In this document: positions 24,480 through 35,945 of the stretch, piece after piece | Numbering within the stretch: the first letter of the stretch is position 1 | How the letters are laid out: every line of letters begins with the position of its first letter | NCBI GenBank assembly: GCA_963669155.1 | Contig: OZ022594.1 | Coordinates: 5,197,795 to 5,261,794, forward strand | Reading direction: 5' to 3' | DNA length: 64,000 bases | DNA from: Arbacia lixula | Lineage: Eukaryota > Echinodermata > Echinoidea > Arbacioida > Arbaciidae | Position numbers and translations under genes: made by a program | The notes under the pieces: generated by a model | The model's database searches: none | What the model saw: only the letters and a program-made list of their open reading frames with translations | What the model was told of the DNA's origin: nothing

Positions 24480-24849
24480 TGTTACGGAATAAGCAATGAT
24501 GATGAGTGATACGGCAGCTGGTTAAGATTGCAAATCGCTTGCGTTTCGTCGGTTGCCATCTCGTCTGTTTTCGAGAATTTGTTGTGGAACAAGATCTGTA
24601 TTTTCACTACCAGCGATATTTGTTGTGAATGTTATGGATGTATGCCTGTATGTACACATTGTATGTAGTCCCAAGCAAAATATCTACAGGGTTTATCACA
24701 CTGTTGTGATAGGCAATAAGCAATGATGATGAGTGATGCGGCAGCTGGTGAAGATTGCAAGTCGCCCATGCTTCCTTGCTTCCATGCTTCCATACTTTAC
24801 AAAACACAATGGGCATTTCGCCATTGAATATGGCACACACACAAAATAA

Positions 24850-24888
<39 letters not shown>

Positions 24889-25335
24889 TTTTTTTTTTTT
24901 TTTTGAAAATTGTATTTTTTAAAGGAAAATCGTACTGTCGTATTCAGTTCTAAAAATCTTACTAAATACGACAAAATCGTACTGGTTGGCATGTCTGCTG
25001 TTGTGATACAAAATAAGAAATGGCGATGAATGACGCGGCAGCTGGTAAAGATTGCAAATTGCTTATGCTTCCTCAGTTGCCATCTCATCCCTCTTCAGTA
25101 GTTTGTTGTGGAACAAGCTATGTATTTTCACTACCAGCGATATGTGTTGTGAATGCATACAGTATTCCATGAATTCATACCCCTTTGTATGTGTATGTAG
25201 CCCCAATCAAAATACTAACATCAATCACACTGTTGTGACTTGGAATAAGAAACGAGGATGAATGACATGTCAGCTGGTTAGATTGCAAAAAGCCCATGCT
25301 TCTTGTGATCTCATCCGTCTTCAGGAGTTTGTTGT
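24480..25335. repeat. Tandem array, about 230-bp unit, four copies
   Basis: Units start near 24485, 24712, 25010 and 25245 with AATAAGxAATGxxGATGA and GGCAGCTGGTxAAGATTGCAA. They continue with TTGTTGTGGAACAAG and CACTACCAGCGATAT. The second unit is interrupted by an A30/T18 hairpin and AT-rich insert at about 24840-24995. Confidence 0.8.
24855..24904. repeat. A30-TC-T18 perfect hairpin
   Basis: Thirty A, then TC, then eighteen T. It is an inverted repeat inside the second unit of the array and could be a retro-inserted tail pair or replication slippage. Confidence 0.9.
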
Positions 25336-25623
25336 GGAACACAACCAGCTGTGTGTGTTATGAATGCTATATCCCATGTACACCTCGTCCCAAGCAAAAC
25401 AAAACTCCCCCTCCTGCATCAATATTCAAACCCCCAAAAGGCCAGCCCTCCCTCCTCCCTCCCACCCACCCAGTGACTAATGGGGGGAGTCTGATGCGTC
25501 GTCGCTTGTTCCCATCTTTGTCATTTTGTGTTTTCTGGTGGGCCATAATGAAAATGAATTCCGCCAGAGGGGAGGGCGATTTATTACAATTTATCACCCT
25601 TCACGAGCACAAAGCTGCGCCGT

Positions 25624-25651
25624 ATTCTCTCGCGGAAGCCGGCGAGAGAAT
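25624..25651. other. GC-rich hairpin in a unique block
   Basis: ATTCTCTCGC (25624-25633) and GCGAGAGAAT (25642-25651) form a perfect 10-bp stem with an 8-base loop. It sits in a GC-rich unique block (about 25540-25790) that also contains TTTCGCCGGGAAA near 25757, similar to E2F sites. Confidence 0.4.
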
Positions 25652-25789
25652 GAAGGAGGAGGCTGAGCCGCGGTCGGGGCATCCTGTAGTGAGATAACGA
25701 CACCTTTCTCGCTTATTAGCTTCCGTTTGTTCTGGCACAACCTAAGTTTTTCCAATTTCGCCGGGAAAGCTTCTCGGATATCATCCAGG

Positions 25790-26363
25790 TGTAGAGGGAG
25801 TGGAGGAGAGAAGGAGGAGGAGGGAGAGGAGGAGGGAGAGGAAGATAAAGAAGTAAAGGAAGAGGGATATGAAAAAGGAGAAGATATAGGTTGAAAAAGA
25901 GGAAAAGGAAAAGGAAGAGGAGAAGGAGAGGGAAGGGGAGAGGAAGAGGAGGCAGAGGAATGGTCGGGGAGAGGAAGAATTTAGGAGGAGGGATAGAAGG
26001 AGGGAGAGGAAGTGGGAAAGGATGAGTGAAAGGAGGAGGGAGAGGAAGATGGAGAGGGGGGGGGGAGAGTAAAGAACAGAAAGAGGGAGAGGAACAAGGA
26101 GAGGAATGGGAATAAACTAAGTACAGGAGGAAGAACATGGAATAAAACTAGGGAGAGGATGAAAAAAAGGGAGAGGAGCATTTTGATGACATGGAAAGGA
26201 GGAGAAAGAAGAAAGGAGAGAGAGAGGATTGGGGAAAGAAATAATGAGAGGAGCAGGGCAAAGAAGCAGGAGATTAATTGGGAGACAAACAATGAGAGGA
26301 AGAAGGAGAGAGCGAAGAGAAGGAGGAGGAGGAAAAGGAACATGGAGACCAAACAGGGCAACT

Positions 26364-26403
<40 letters not shown>

Positions 26404-26500
26404 GTGGAGGAGGAGGAGGAGGAGGAGGAAAAGGAATAGGGAGAGGAAGCAGGAAGAGAACGAGGAGGGAGAGAAGGGGGAAGAGAGAGCGTGGAGTGGA
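25790..26500. repeat. GGA/GAA-rich purine tract
   Basis: About 700 bp of almost pure A and G on the plus strand, with GGAGGA, GAGAGG and a perfect (GA)n at 26369-26400. Long open frames rich in Arg, Glu and Gly or in Leu, Ser and Pro are low-complexity artefacts. Confidence 0.9.
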
Positions 26501-28420
26501 AATGAAGTGCGTGGTGGGGCTGGGTATCAAGAGATGGCCTGTGGGACTTAGGGCTCGACGGGAGAGATGCAACGCCTCCAACCTAATCTGATTACAGGGC
26601 CGAGGATGCTACTTTATCTTGTCATTCTTGCACTTCAGAAGGACGAAGGACACAGTCTTGCTTTGCCTCTGATGATGAACATCAAGTACTACATGCATGT
26701 AAACCATTTGTGAGCCAGATTTATTGCTACTCTGTGGGTTTTGTGTGTATTACCAATGCCAAAATGAATCAGTGGTGCATAAAGAGTTTAAGTTAATCAC
26801 TTCTACAGCCTTTACCTCTTTTTCGCTTGGGATTAAAAGTATTAGTTGTTTCCTTCGACCTTGAAATGAAGTCCGGTTCATGGTAGTTCATGAATGTGAG
26901 TTTGTTCATGCCTCTTAGTTACTGTATTAACACACTTAATTTGCTACATGTTGTTACACATTTTTTTTCACACAATAATTTATATTCTTAGCATACATTG
27001 TACATTGAAGATTCAATTAAGCAACTATCGAAAATTCAGTACAATTTGACATCTAAAGAAAACAGATGATAGGTCAAAGTAAATTCCGTTATAGATATTT
27101 CTCTCCTTGTTCATAGGACCATAGGCCTACAAATGTTAAAAAGTGCAATTAAGGTTTAATGAAATCATATGAAGAAGATCTAACTGAGATGTGAATCTAC
27201 TCAATTGTGTGTGGGGTTTGATGTACTGTAACATGTACACTGTAAGTTTATTTCTCTCATGCCTGAATCTTTTTTCACCACTCACACATTTTTGGGAATA
27301 TTAAAAGGTTTTGAATATTTACAACCCATGCAGTAGTGCGTGTTTGTAAGTTTTTTTTTGTGACACAATGTTTCTAAACCACTTTTTGAAATAAGTGTTT
27401 TTAGCTCGAGAACAATGTATTTCAAGCTAGTCATAAAATTTTGAAATGGACACATAGGTGTGTTTTGAAAGGGTGTTGCAAAATCATAAAAATACAACAG
27501 CGATCTCAAACATGGGTCTAAATGATGTCACAATTTGTTGCACAGAAAGTGCACACTGTGTTTGAAAGTGCGCAAGATGAGCTGCAAAATGGCAGTCTGT
27601 CAGACCCCCAAATACGCTTGGGGAAAAATCTTGATTAACGCTCTTCTATAAAATCGTCTTCAAAATCAGCCAGCTGAAACATTGTACCAAAACACTGTTG
27701 ACCATTTGCTAAGAGACAAAGCAGAGAAATGGCGCAGTCTGAGAAAGCCCCAAACACGCTCAGAATAAAAATTGATCAAGGCTCTTCTATAAAGAAACAT
27801 CTTCCATATCAGCCATATGAAACCATATCCCGAAATACTGTTTCTCGATACACAAAATATAAACGCAGCCCGATTCCTACTTGTATCGCATAGTAGAAAC
27901 ACAGCTAGGATCAGCTGTATCTGTAAATGAAGTGGGATAATTATACATTAATTTGTGAATGCAGTAATGGCATCAGAGTAGAATTTCTATGGCATTGATT
28001 ATTTTGTTTGGCTCCATATAGGTGTCTGGGCGCCTGGCAGATTGTAATTAGAGTGGGTAAAAGTTATAAATCAGACACACACACAATGTTTCAATGCTGT
28101 AGTGGGAAAAAAAGGTGTACAATCAAATGCATACGTGTAGCTTGATTCTTCATACAGATTTATGTGCATTAGTATGTGCTGGATCAGTGTGCATGACTTT
28201 TAAGGAAGATGGATTACAAAGTACATGTACTAACAGGACCCACTGCTTAAAAGTGCTGTATTGCCTGAGGATACTAATATAGTTAGACCTGCTTTAGCGA
28301 CCACCTTTATAGAAAGTCCTCCTGTCTTTAAAGACCACATTTTTGCTGACTTTAAACGATATTTGCAAAGACTAAATATTTCATCCATAATGAAAAATGG
28401 ATGATTCTGCAAGAGGCGAG
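26501..28420. other. Unique AT-rich sequence with one duplication
   Basis: A segment of about 170 bp, with GAxAAATGGC, CAGxCTGxxAGxxCCC and GCTCTTCTATAAA, is tandemly duplicated at about 27540-27705 and 27715-27850. Nothing else is recognisable. Confidence 0.5.
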
Positions 28421-28770
28421 GAAATGTGAGAGAAACCTCGGAAAAGGTGGTACTATGGCCTAGCTGCAGGGGCCAACAATCTATGTGTGAATGTACCTTG
28501 GGGAGCGTGTGAATGCGACCAAGCTCTACCTCGAACAACAAATGCTGGAGGTAAAGTTAGCGGGACGAGAGCCCATGGCTTTGAGCTGCCACTTCCAATG
28601 CTCCTTCCGATGTCGTTCCGGCCTCGCTTCCGACTCGCAGAAATTGGGTTACCCTTTTGCCTTTACTGATGGTCTGCTGTGTCGTTTCCATGGTGACTTT
28701 GTTGTTGAGATGCAAGCTCTAAAAGCTTTCCTCCACCACTTTGAAAGGTTCTATTTTTTTTAGCATTGAC
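28421..28770. promoter_or_regulatory. Unique GC-richer block with an RFX-like site
   Basis: GTTTCCATGGTGAC (28684-28697) resembles the RFX X-box. The block is non-repetitive and has open frames on both strands but no splice pair, so a regulatory role seems likelier than coding. Confidence 0.25.
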
Positions 28771-29179
28771 AATGAATCTGTGCATACATATTGGCAGTGC
28801 GGAAACGCCACACAATTGCGGTGCATGCGGAAAGTGGCTAGCTAGCAAATTGAACAAAAAACAACACAATGGCAAATTTTGAAAAAATTGAAATACATTG
28901 CCTCATGTTCTATACTAATGGACGATTGTATTATAATGTAGTTCTGTCTAAACTATCCTTATTTCAACCAAGAATGATTGTCAATACAATGGGTTGAAAT
29001 GCATCATATTGTGCATTTCAAACCTTTCCATTTTATCTAATGAGATATATAAAGGAAACACTCCTTGAAAAGTAGTTTGTTTTGAAGCACTTTCTATCTA
29101 GCCAGGAAAAAAATCTTTAAAAGCACCCTAACTGCTCAAATGGCTGAAGTGGATGTCATTGCACACGGTGAATGCGGCC

Positions 29180-29480
29180 TGGCTTGTTTGAAATGGGAGA
29201 TCACAAGCGTCTAATTGCATACATTTGTGTCCACTCTACCTGCCCCTTAGAATCAACATGTTGTAGCTGAGATCTCCAAGGCTCTCATGAAGCATTTAGC
29301 CGAGCCCGTAATTAATGAGCTCCTGGATAGCAGCCACTTCTCTTAATGGCGCAGGGCCACGCAAGTTAATCACAGAGAGTGCCATTGGTGACAGCAGCGC
29401 ATACAATATAGATACACACAACTTATGTTATTGACAGAACAGGCGGCGTGTACAGACCAGAAAACGTGCACTGTGCAAAT
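29180..29480. other. Unique block with homeodomain-like sites
   Basis: It contains GTAATTAATGAGCTC, CTTAATGG and AAGTTAATCAC within about 70 bp (29310-29375). The sequence is unique within the window and not exon-like. It is a candidate enhancer on motif clustering only. Confidence 0.2.
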
Positions 29481-29499
29481 AGGTCTGAGACTGCGGATG

Positions 29500-30130
29500 G
29501 AGCGATTGGACATAACTGAGTGTGGGATCAATTAAGTCTGGCATTAAAGACTAGCAGGCATTGAAGAGAGCGTTGCCTCTATTATCAAGACTGAGTTGTC
29601 AGAAAAAGTGCAAATTCATGAGCCTAGGTTTTAGGGCTGTGGATGGCTGAGGAAAAGGCTTGGGTCTTTATACGGGATTATTTAAAGTTGTCAGAAACAC
29701 GAACTGTGGAAATGAAGTAGCCTCTAGAGGTCCTCGGGCTGTACATACATGTAGAGCGCATGGACACAACTGAGTGTGGAATCAAATAAGTCTGGCAATA
29801 AAGACTAGCAGGCAGGATAAAAGGCTTGGGTCTTTATACTAGACTAAGTTTTCAGAAGTATGGAGTGTGTAAATCGTTAGGCCTCTAAAGGTAGAGGGGT
29901 GTAGATAGAGTGCATGGGCACAACTGAGTGTTTTAGCAAATAAGTCTGGCAATAAAGACTAGCAGGCAAGATGAAAGGCTTGGGTCTTTATATCAACCTA
30001 AGTTTTCAGAAGTATGAACTGTGCAAATAGTTAGAACTCTAAAGGTAGAGGGGTGTAGATAGAATGCGTGGACACAACTGATCATGGAATCAACGAAGTC
30101 TGGCAATGAGACCAAGCAGTCACGGAAGAG
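29500..30130. repeat. Tandem array, about 154-bp unit
   Basis: GGACACAACTGAGTGT-like words recur at about 29763, 29917 and 30071, with an earlier diverged copy near 29509. Each is followed by AAGTCTGGCAATAAAGACTAG and GGCTTGGGTCTTTAT. Confidence 0.8.
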
Positions 30131-31129
30131 GACTTAGTCTTTATTACAAGGCTTACTTTTATAATTGTTTACAGCCTCAGATGTGTCCATATACTCCACA
30201 GCTTAGAACATAGGCTACAAATATGGATGTGCCTTTATGGGGGTGGGGAGAGGGGAGGGGGGGGGTGGGGATGGGAGAGACCCACAAATGGCTAGATGGA
30301 GGGTCTCCCTGGACAATTCTTTTGATACATATTGTGCAAGAACTTACATGTACATGTATCTTCAACAAAATGCAAACTTCTTCAGCTATGGATAGAAAAA
30401 GACCTCTTTTTGTTTCTCTTGAAAAATATTTCTCATTGAAATCTGATTTGAATTATCCTGGACATAAGGACTACATTTCTTGGCCGGTCTTGATGTACAG
30501 CTTTAACTATACATGTAGATAAAAAAAAAATCCTTTCCACATTGTGCTCAGCTTCATCATCAAATACAAAGTTGAAATGATATTCTACTAGTAAGTGTGA
30601 GATTTGCACTGCTACCTCAGGAAAAAAAAAACACCCTTTATATTTCCTCCAGCAAGTCAACTTGATGCCTAAAATTACATCATGTTTATTTAGTAAATCA
30701 GTCAGTGAAAAGTGCAAAAGCCTGTGGGGTACACTAACATTTTACGATATTCCCTCTCTCTAGTTTTTCGATGTGCTGTGGACAGGTTCCAGATTTCATC
30801 TGTCATAAGTCATATCTCCAAATGATATTTTGATGATGCTTATAAAGTACTGGTGTTTTGATCTTTACGACACATGCATTGGAAAGGTCATGCCCCATCA
30901 TATCATGATGCGGCAAATGTAGTTGAGGATGCAATGGTATTGATAATACTCCCACATTGTATTACAAATACAGACTTTAGAATGATGACTTATACATGTG
31001 TAGTAATCATAGGCGGGAAGACCAGCTTGCTGTTCAGAAGAAAAAAAATAGTGCTGAAATAATCAGTTTGTAACAGTGTGCAGCTTGGCTTTGGCTTGTG
31101 TAGTTCCTAAATCATCATTGATTTGTACT
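30131..31129. other. Unique AT-rich sequence
   Basis: There is a G-rich stretch at 30237-30275. No exon, RNA gene or repeat relationship was seen. Confidence 0.4.
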
Positions 31130-31134
31130 CTAAT

Positions 31135-31730
31135 ATGCTTTTCACACTGGCAAAAATTAGCCCCGTACTATCCTTAGCCCCGTACTATTTTTTGAAGCTT
31201 TTCACACTGGCATTTCTTAGCCCCGTACTATTTTTTGAAGCTTTTCACACTGGCATTTCTTAGCCCCGTACTATTTCTTAAACCCGACTAGCTGTTCACA
31301 CTCTAAATCGTTAGCCCCGGACTTTCTCGACAGCTTATGAATATTTATGAGTGTACGTCTTGCACATCGGCTCTTTACCACTCCACATGAAGGTCACTCG
31401 CCCGTCGGGCGTTATCTGATTGGTCTTGGCGTTTCAGCCTTGAGAGCTGACACCGCATTTCCTTGGCCCCGTATTATTTTTTGTTTCTGTTCACACTGGC
31501 GCTCTTAGCCTCGGACTATTTGGCTTGGCCCTGCAATTGCGGTGTTAGCCCTTTTTTTTTGCAAGGCCAAATAATCCCGGATTATTGGTGGTGCTAGCCC
31601 ACTTTGGTAAAAACCAATGTGAACAGAAAGTGGTCTAAGCTTAGCCCCGTACTTTAGGTGGGGCTAAGGCCCCCCCTTAGCCCCACCTATAGTACGGGGC
31701 TAAGGAAATTTTTGCCAGTGTGAAAAGCAT
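31135..31730. mobile_element. MITE family F (596 bp) with CTAAT target duplication
   Basis: The terminal inverted repeats ATGCTTTTCACACTGGCAAA and complement extend into TTAGCCCCGTACTAT on both sides. CTAAT is duplicated at 31130-31134 and 31731-31735. The TTAGCCCCGTACTATT word is tandemly repeated at the left end. It has no transposase. Confidence 0.9.
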
Positions 31731-31818
31731 CTAATTGGCAATACTTGAAAGAAATGAAGCAACTATTGTTTTGACCTGGCCCTTTGACCTCTAGCAAAAT
31801 TTAAATTTTGTGTTTCAA

Positions 31819-32005
31819 TAGCCTGACTTCCATGCTTAATTCCAATTGAAAAAAACAGTCTGATAATCTCAAGACTAGTCACTCTTTTACCCTGTTCAGA
31901 TGAACTAGAAAAGGAATTGAAAATGATTAGTCTGCTGCAACCAGACCTGTTCAGTGAATATTGTAGTTTGGATTAAATATATCCAACTGCCTGAAAGCCA
32001 GGCTA
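31819..32005. mobile_element. MITE family A copy, inverse orientation
   Basis: It runs from TAGCCTGACTTCCA to CTGAAAGCCAGGCTA, with GACTAGTCACT and GATTAGTCTGCTGCAACC inside, matching the family in the opposite direction. Confidence 0.75.
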
Positions 32006-32236
32006 GTTCTTGGAAATCACGGCTAATAAGGAGTTGAAAGATGGATATTTTGTTTTCTTGAATATCCTGCTGGGTCCAGTTGGAATAGAATTTGGACCCT
32101 GGGTCAGATTCATTACAGTCAAACAGAGAGGGGATCAAAAGACATGCAAGAAAAAGAAATATTGCTGAACTTTTCTATCGTTGTTTCTGAGCATCATTTG
32201 TTTTAAAGAGATAGGGCATCTTGAAGTGGTGAATAA

Positions 32237-32241
32237 GATGT

Positions 32242-32290
<49 letters not shown>

Positions 32291-32291
32291 C
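32237..32291. repeat. (TG)n(AG)n compound microsatellite
   Basis: TG units change directly into AG units. Confidence 0.95.
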
Positions 32292-33084
32292 ACGAAAAGA
32301 AATATTCCTAAACTTTCTGGCCTTCATTTCAGATTTTGTTTGTAAAGATATTTTGTATGGTACTATAAGATAAGATTATGTTTGTGATCAGGAATAGAAC
32401 TATTCATGAACATTTTGGGCCTCGCTTCAGGGTATTGTTTTTTTTTTTTTTAGACAGAAGGGTGCCCTTGCACTGGTAAAGGAGATGAATGTGAGTTGTG
32501 CTTCTTGATTACTAACTGTGCTTCCAGGCATTTCTGGTGGAGAAGTGTTCCTAAATCTGGTTTCTTTGTGCTGTTGCTTAATTTGTCCTCACAAGAACTC
32601 CACGATATGTTGCCAAATCTTGTCTTTTTCTACTGTTGATTCAATCATATAAGAACTCCCATTAATACTCTCAGTACCATCCATGTACAAGGTGCATGAT
32701 ATGAGGAATATAAAGTCAACAGAGTTTTTCCTGGCTTGATACTGCTAGGGTTAAACGCAAGAGTTTGTTCTGAAAAGCTCCATTGATCTTGCTGGGATAG
32801 TGTGTAGTCCCAGACATTAGTATTCATTGTGTCAATATGGGCACCTGGCTCAGAACGGTTTGATTGATTGTGTTCTAATTAAGGTCACTCTCTTTGTTTT
32901 GGGTGGAACTTCTTACCTTGCAGTCTGATTTGTTTCCTCAATGAAATAAGCTTTCGCCTCAAACGGAGGAGCGTGGCGTGTGGAAAAGCAGTGCATGTGT
33001 CTGCCCCTAGGAATGATGTCTACTTTGTGTAGCTTTGAATTTTGATCACGATGGCAGGGAACGCTTCCGTTCTCAATGTGTAGC

Positions 33085-33212
33085 AAATATATCTGGCTGT
33101 GTGCTAAAACACCAGTGTACAACGCGACGGGTGGCAGTAACTGACACATTTTCTGGCTGTGTGCTGAAGCACCGATGTACACCACGAGGGGTGGCGGTGA
33201 CTGACACCATGA
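33085..33212. repeat. Two-unit direct repeat, about 64 bp
   Basis: CTGGCTGTGTGCTxAAxCACC followed by GATGTACA/GTGTACA and GGGTGGC occurs twice. Confidence 0.8.
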
Positions 33213-33284
33213 CGCCAGGAGTGTTGGGAGTTTTCCGGTGCAGCGAGTAGCCTAAATGTACATGTAGGCTTTAGGCTGTGGAGT

Positions 33285-33427
33285 GCATGTCACAAAATAA
33301 AAATTGTTAAAAGGTCATAACTTTCTTATCCTTTGACAGATTTTCGTCAAATCTTTACTTGTATGTTTCTTTCATGTTTTCACTTTGATTGAATATAACT
33401 TAATTTCAGGGTGAACTATCCCTTTAA
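33285..33427. mobile_element. TTAA MITE family G, right half only
   Basis: Only one arm is present: TCATAACTTTCTTATCCTTTGA, then TTTTCGTCAAATCTT, ending TTCAGGGTGAACTATCCCT followed by TTAA. It matches the right arm of 47761-48254. Confidence 0.75.
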
Positions 33428-33599
33428 CAGACTCCATGCATTCCATAGCCTAGAACCTGTATACTGCAGGCTATGCAGATAACAGAATGTAAATATTCAC
33501 AACTGCATGTCAAACATTTTTCTCAACTTATAGCAAATCCCGCTCATGTACACTACAAAGGATTACGACAGACACCAGGAGTGCTGGGGTTTGCATCGA

Positions 33600-33905
33600 T
33601 CAGTGTAGGGAGTAGAATGTGTGCATATTCGGCATAGGAAGCATCACTGAACACCAGTGAACACCAGGTGTAGCGAGGTGAATGTGTACATGCTCAATAG
33701 GAAGTGGTGAGCATATGACTGTAGAAATCAACACTGAACACCAATGAACACCAAGTGTAACAAGTAGAATGTGTGGATGCCTAGTAGTAAACGTTGAGCA
33801 TACAGTGTAGCTAGGAAGCGCCAGTGAACACCAGGTGTAGCATATAGAATGTGTGCGTGCCCAATAGCAAGCGTTGAGCTCGGAAGCACCAGTTAACACC
33901 GGGAA
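33600..33905. repeat. Minisatellite abutting the first coding exon
   Basis: Units of about 68-87 bp share CAGTGAACACCAGGTGTAGC and AGAATGTGTGxATGCC, with starts near 33655, 33742, 33822 and a truncated one at 33890. The last unit ends two or three bases before the exon's likely start codon region. Confidence 0.8.
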
Positions 33906-33907
33906 GC

Positions 33908-34126
33908 ATGAGAATCGGCGAGCTCCAGTGGATCCGCAAGAAGCACAGACGCCGCCGCCACAAGATCTTTCGCAACTCCGACGAAGTGCCTGCCCCTGTG
34001 CCAATGACTCTTTGGTTTGACCACCTGATTCTGTCCGTTGGGCTGGAACCGTATGTCCTGCGCCTCAGCAAGAACCTGCCCATCGTACGGCAGGAACCAC
34101 GCCAACCGCTCTGGCACGCGCACGGG
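33908..34126 (+). CDS. SNTG: Putative first coding exon of the gamma-syntrophin gene (73 codons)
   Basis: The segment opens at an ATG with A at -3, preceded in frame by a TGA at 33875. It runs 73 codons to a strong donor (GGG|GTAAGA). Third positions are strongly biased to C or G, unlike the AT-rich surroundings, which argues for real coding sequence. The peptide has a basic stretch, RKKHRRRRHK (about residues 10-19), then a hydrophobic patch, MTLWFDHLILSVGL. I recognise no domain. Phase 0 matches the syntrophin exon at 45481. Against this, vertebrate gamma syntrophins have a short, different N-terminus, and 11.4 kb separates the two exons, so it could belong to another transcript. The opposite strand is also open here, but the donor and codon bias favour the plus strand. 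If the exon is internal rather than first, its true 5' boundary could lie up to 30 bases upstream. Confidence 0.62.
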
Positions 34127-35589
34127 GTAAGATATCCAGCCGCCCCAGTTGTTTAACTCTCTCATTACCAGGTGTGTGAAAATCTGTAGAAAGCCAATGA
34201 GATCTTCAAGGCTTGGTATGTCATCACAGTTAACAGTCATTTAATTCTCTCATTACCACGGGCATGAAAATCTTTAAAAATTTAAGGGTTTAAGACAGGA
34301 TAGACAGGGTAAAAACAAGAAAGTCTGTAAAAAAAAAAAAAAAATGGAAAGAAATACATTCAAGAACTGGAAGCTGACTTTGAGTGGAATTATATTGATC
34401 TTAAAGGTGATATTCATAGAAAATCCCTCAATATGAAGATATTCATCTACAGAAAGCTTATAAGCCATACAATGAGCTAGGATGACATTCAAACAATATA
34501 TCACTTCTGAAAAAATGAAATTAGGGTGAAAACAATCACCCTATTCTCTGGGACAAATTTGCCCTACTGTCATCCGAAACGGCCTTTAGGTTTGACGTAA
34601 GAAAAGGGAGGCGTTGTTGTGCATCACACATGTCAATCCACAGCTTCTTTTCCGCCAGAAGCATCGTGCGTTATTAATGAAACTGTGATGGTAGTTGCTA
34701 GTGGATTAACAGGTGTGATACACAATGGTCATTGTGAACATTTGTGTGTAGATTGCAGTTAGTCTCTATAGCTGCGTGAAGCATACACACAAAGCCACTT
34801 TCCCTTTGATAGGTGATTTCATAGGTCGGGAGAGAGTCAATTTAGTGAAATTTGATTTTCATAAAACACAAAACAACACTTTCGTGGCATGTTAGCTGCA
34901 TATATTGCTTTGATAATTCATTCAATTATAAAATAAAGCATATTTATTTGATTTTATTTCCTATAAGTATCACCTTAAACTCTTTCATTACCATTGGCAT
35001 GACGAATTGTAGTGAACCAATAGGGTTTTTAAGGCCTGGTAAGGTAAGGGTTAATTCTCTGTGAAGATTTGTGCATTATTGGTAAAAAATGCACACATGT
35101 ATGGCAAAAGAAAGTGCTCAATCATTTTAAGTCACAGGTTTTTACCACTCTAACGACAACTTATAGATGTCACTTCTATGCCTTTACATACTAATTTTCA
35201 ACCAATATTTGCTATTTTGTGACCAGTCTTGCGGGATAATCCTATTACATTAAGTGCACAGAATACATGCTTGTGTAGTATGCTGTACCCTCTCAAGATA
35301 CTCGTACAGTGTAGGTCTATAGAATAATTTTAAGTGCCTCGAGTACAGTTTTGAATTTCATCAAATTCAGAAAGGCCTGCTTGCTAATGCATGAACATGA
35401 CATGAAGGGACATATTCAATGTAGCGTGCGTACAGGGTGAATGGGCACTTGATCTGGCTGCTAAAAACCTTCCAAAGGATTTGACATTTTGGCTTCAATC
35501 TGGCGGAAAGCAAGCGATGGCTTGAATAGAGGGGGTTTTATTGGGAGTGATGCCTGATCAGTTTTCGCCAGTCATGTTCATGTTCATGT
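34127..35589. other. Intron sequence, AT-rich
   Basis: A phrase like AACTCTxTCATTACCAxxGGCATGA recurs at 34155, 34240 and 34978, suggesting a dispersed short repeat. Nothing else is evident. Confidence 0.4.
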
Positions 35590-35594
35590 ACATG

Positions 35595-35945
35595 TACATA
35601 CGTTACTCCTTCTCTGCCAGACTCCACACTGCGCTGTGGGAATGGTGTGTATTACCAGTGCTAACATGCATCAATGGTACTTATAGAGAGTTAACTCCTT
35701 CTCTGCCAGATTCTACACTGCCCTGTGGGAATGGTGTGTATAGCCAGTGCTAAAAAGTCTCAATGGTGCATAAATAGTTAACTCCTTCTCTGCCAGAGTC
35801 TACACTGCCCTATGGGAATGGTGTGTATTATCAGTGCAAAAAAGTCTCAATGATGCATAAAGAGTTAACTCCTTCTCTGTCAGACTCCATACTGCCCCTA
35901 TGGGAATGGTGTGCTTAAATGCCTGGACAGTGCATAAAGAGTTTA
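35595..35945. repeat. Four-unit tandem array, 87-bp unit
   Basis: Starts near 35602, 35690, 35777 and 35864. Each unit has AACTCCTTCTCTGCCAGA, CTGTGGGAATGGTGTGTAT and a CAATGGTGCATAAA-like end. Confidence 0.85.

Noticed and set aside
25716..26591. Overlapping open frames of 120-154 codons on both strands
   Set aside because: They come from a GGA-rich low-complexity tract where stop codons are rare on both strands.
28491..28763. 90-codon plus-strand open frame with VNATKLYLEQQMLEVKL
   Set aside because: No acceptor/donor pair fits, the codon pattern is mixed, and the opposite strand is equally open.
33893..34240. 115-codon minus-strand open frame opposite the exon at 33908
   Set aside because: The plus strand has the strong donor, better start context and C/G-ending codons; the minus frame is its shadow.
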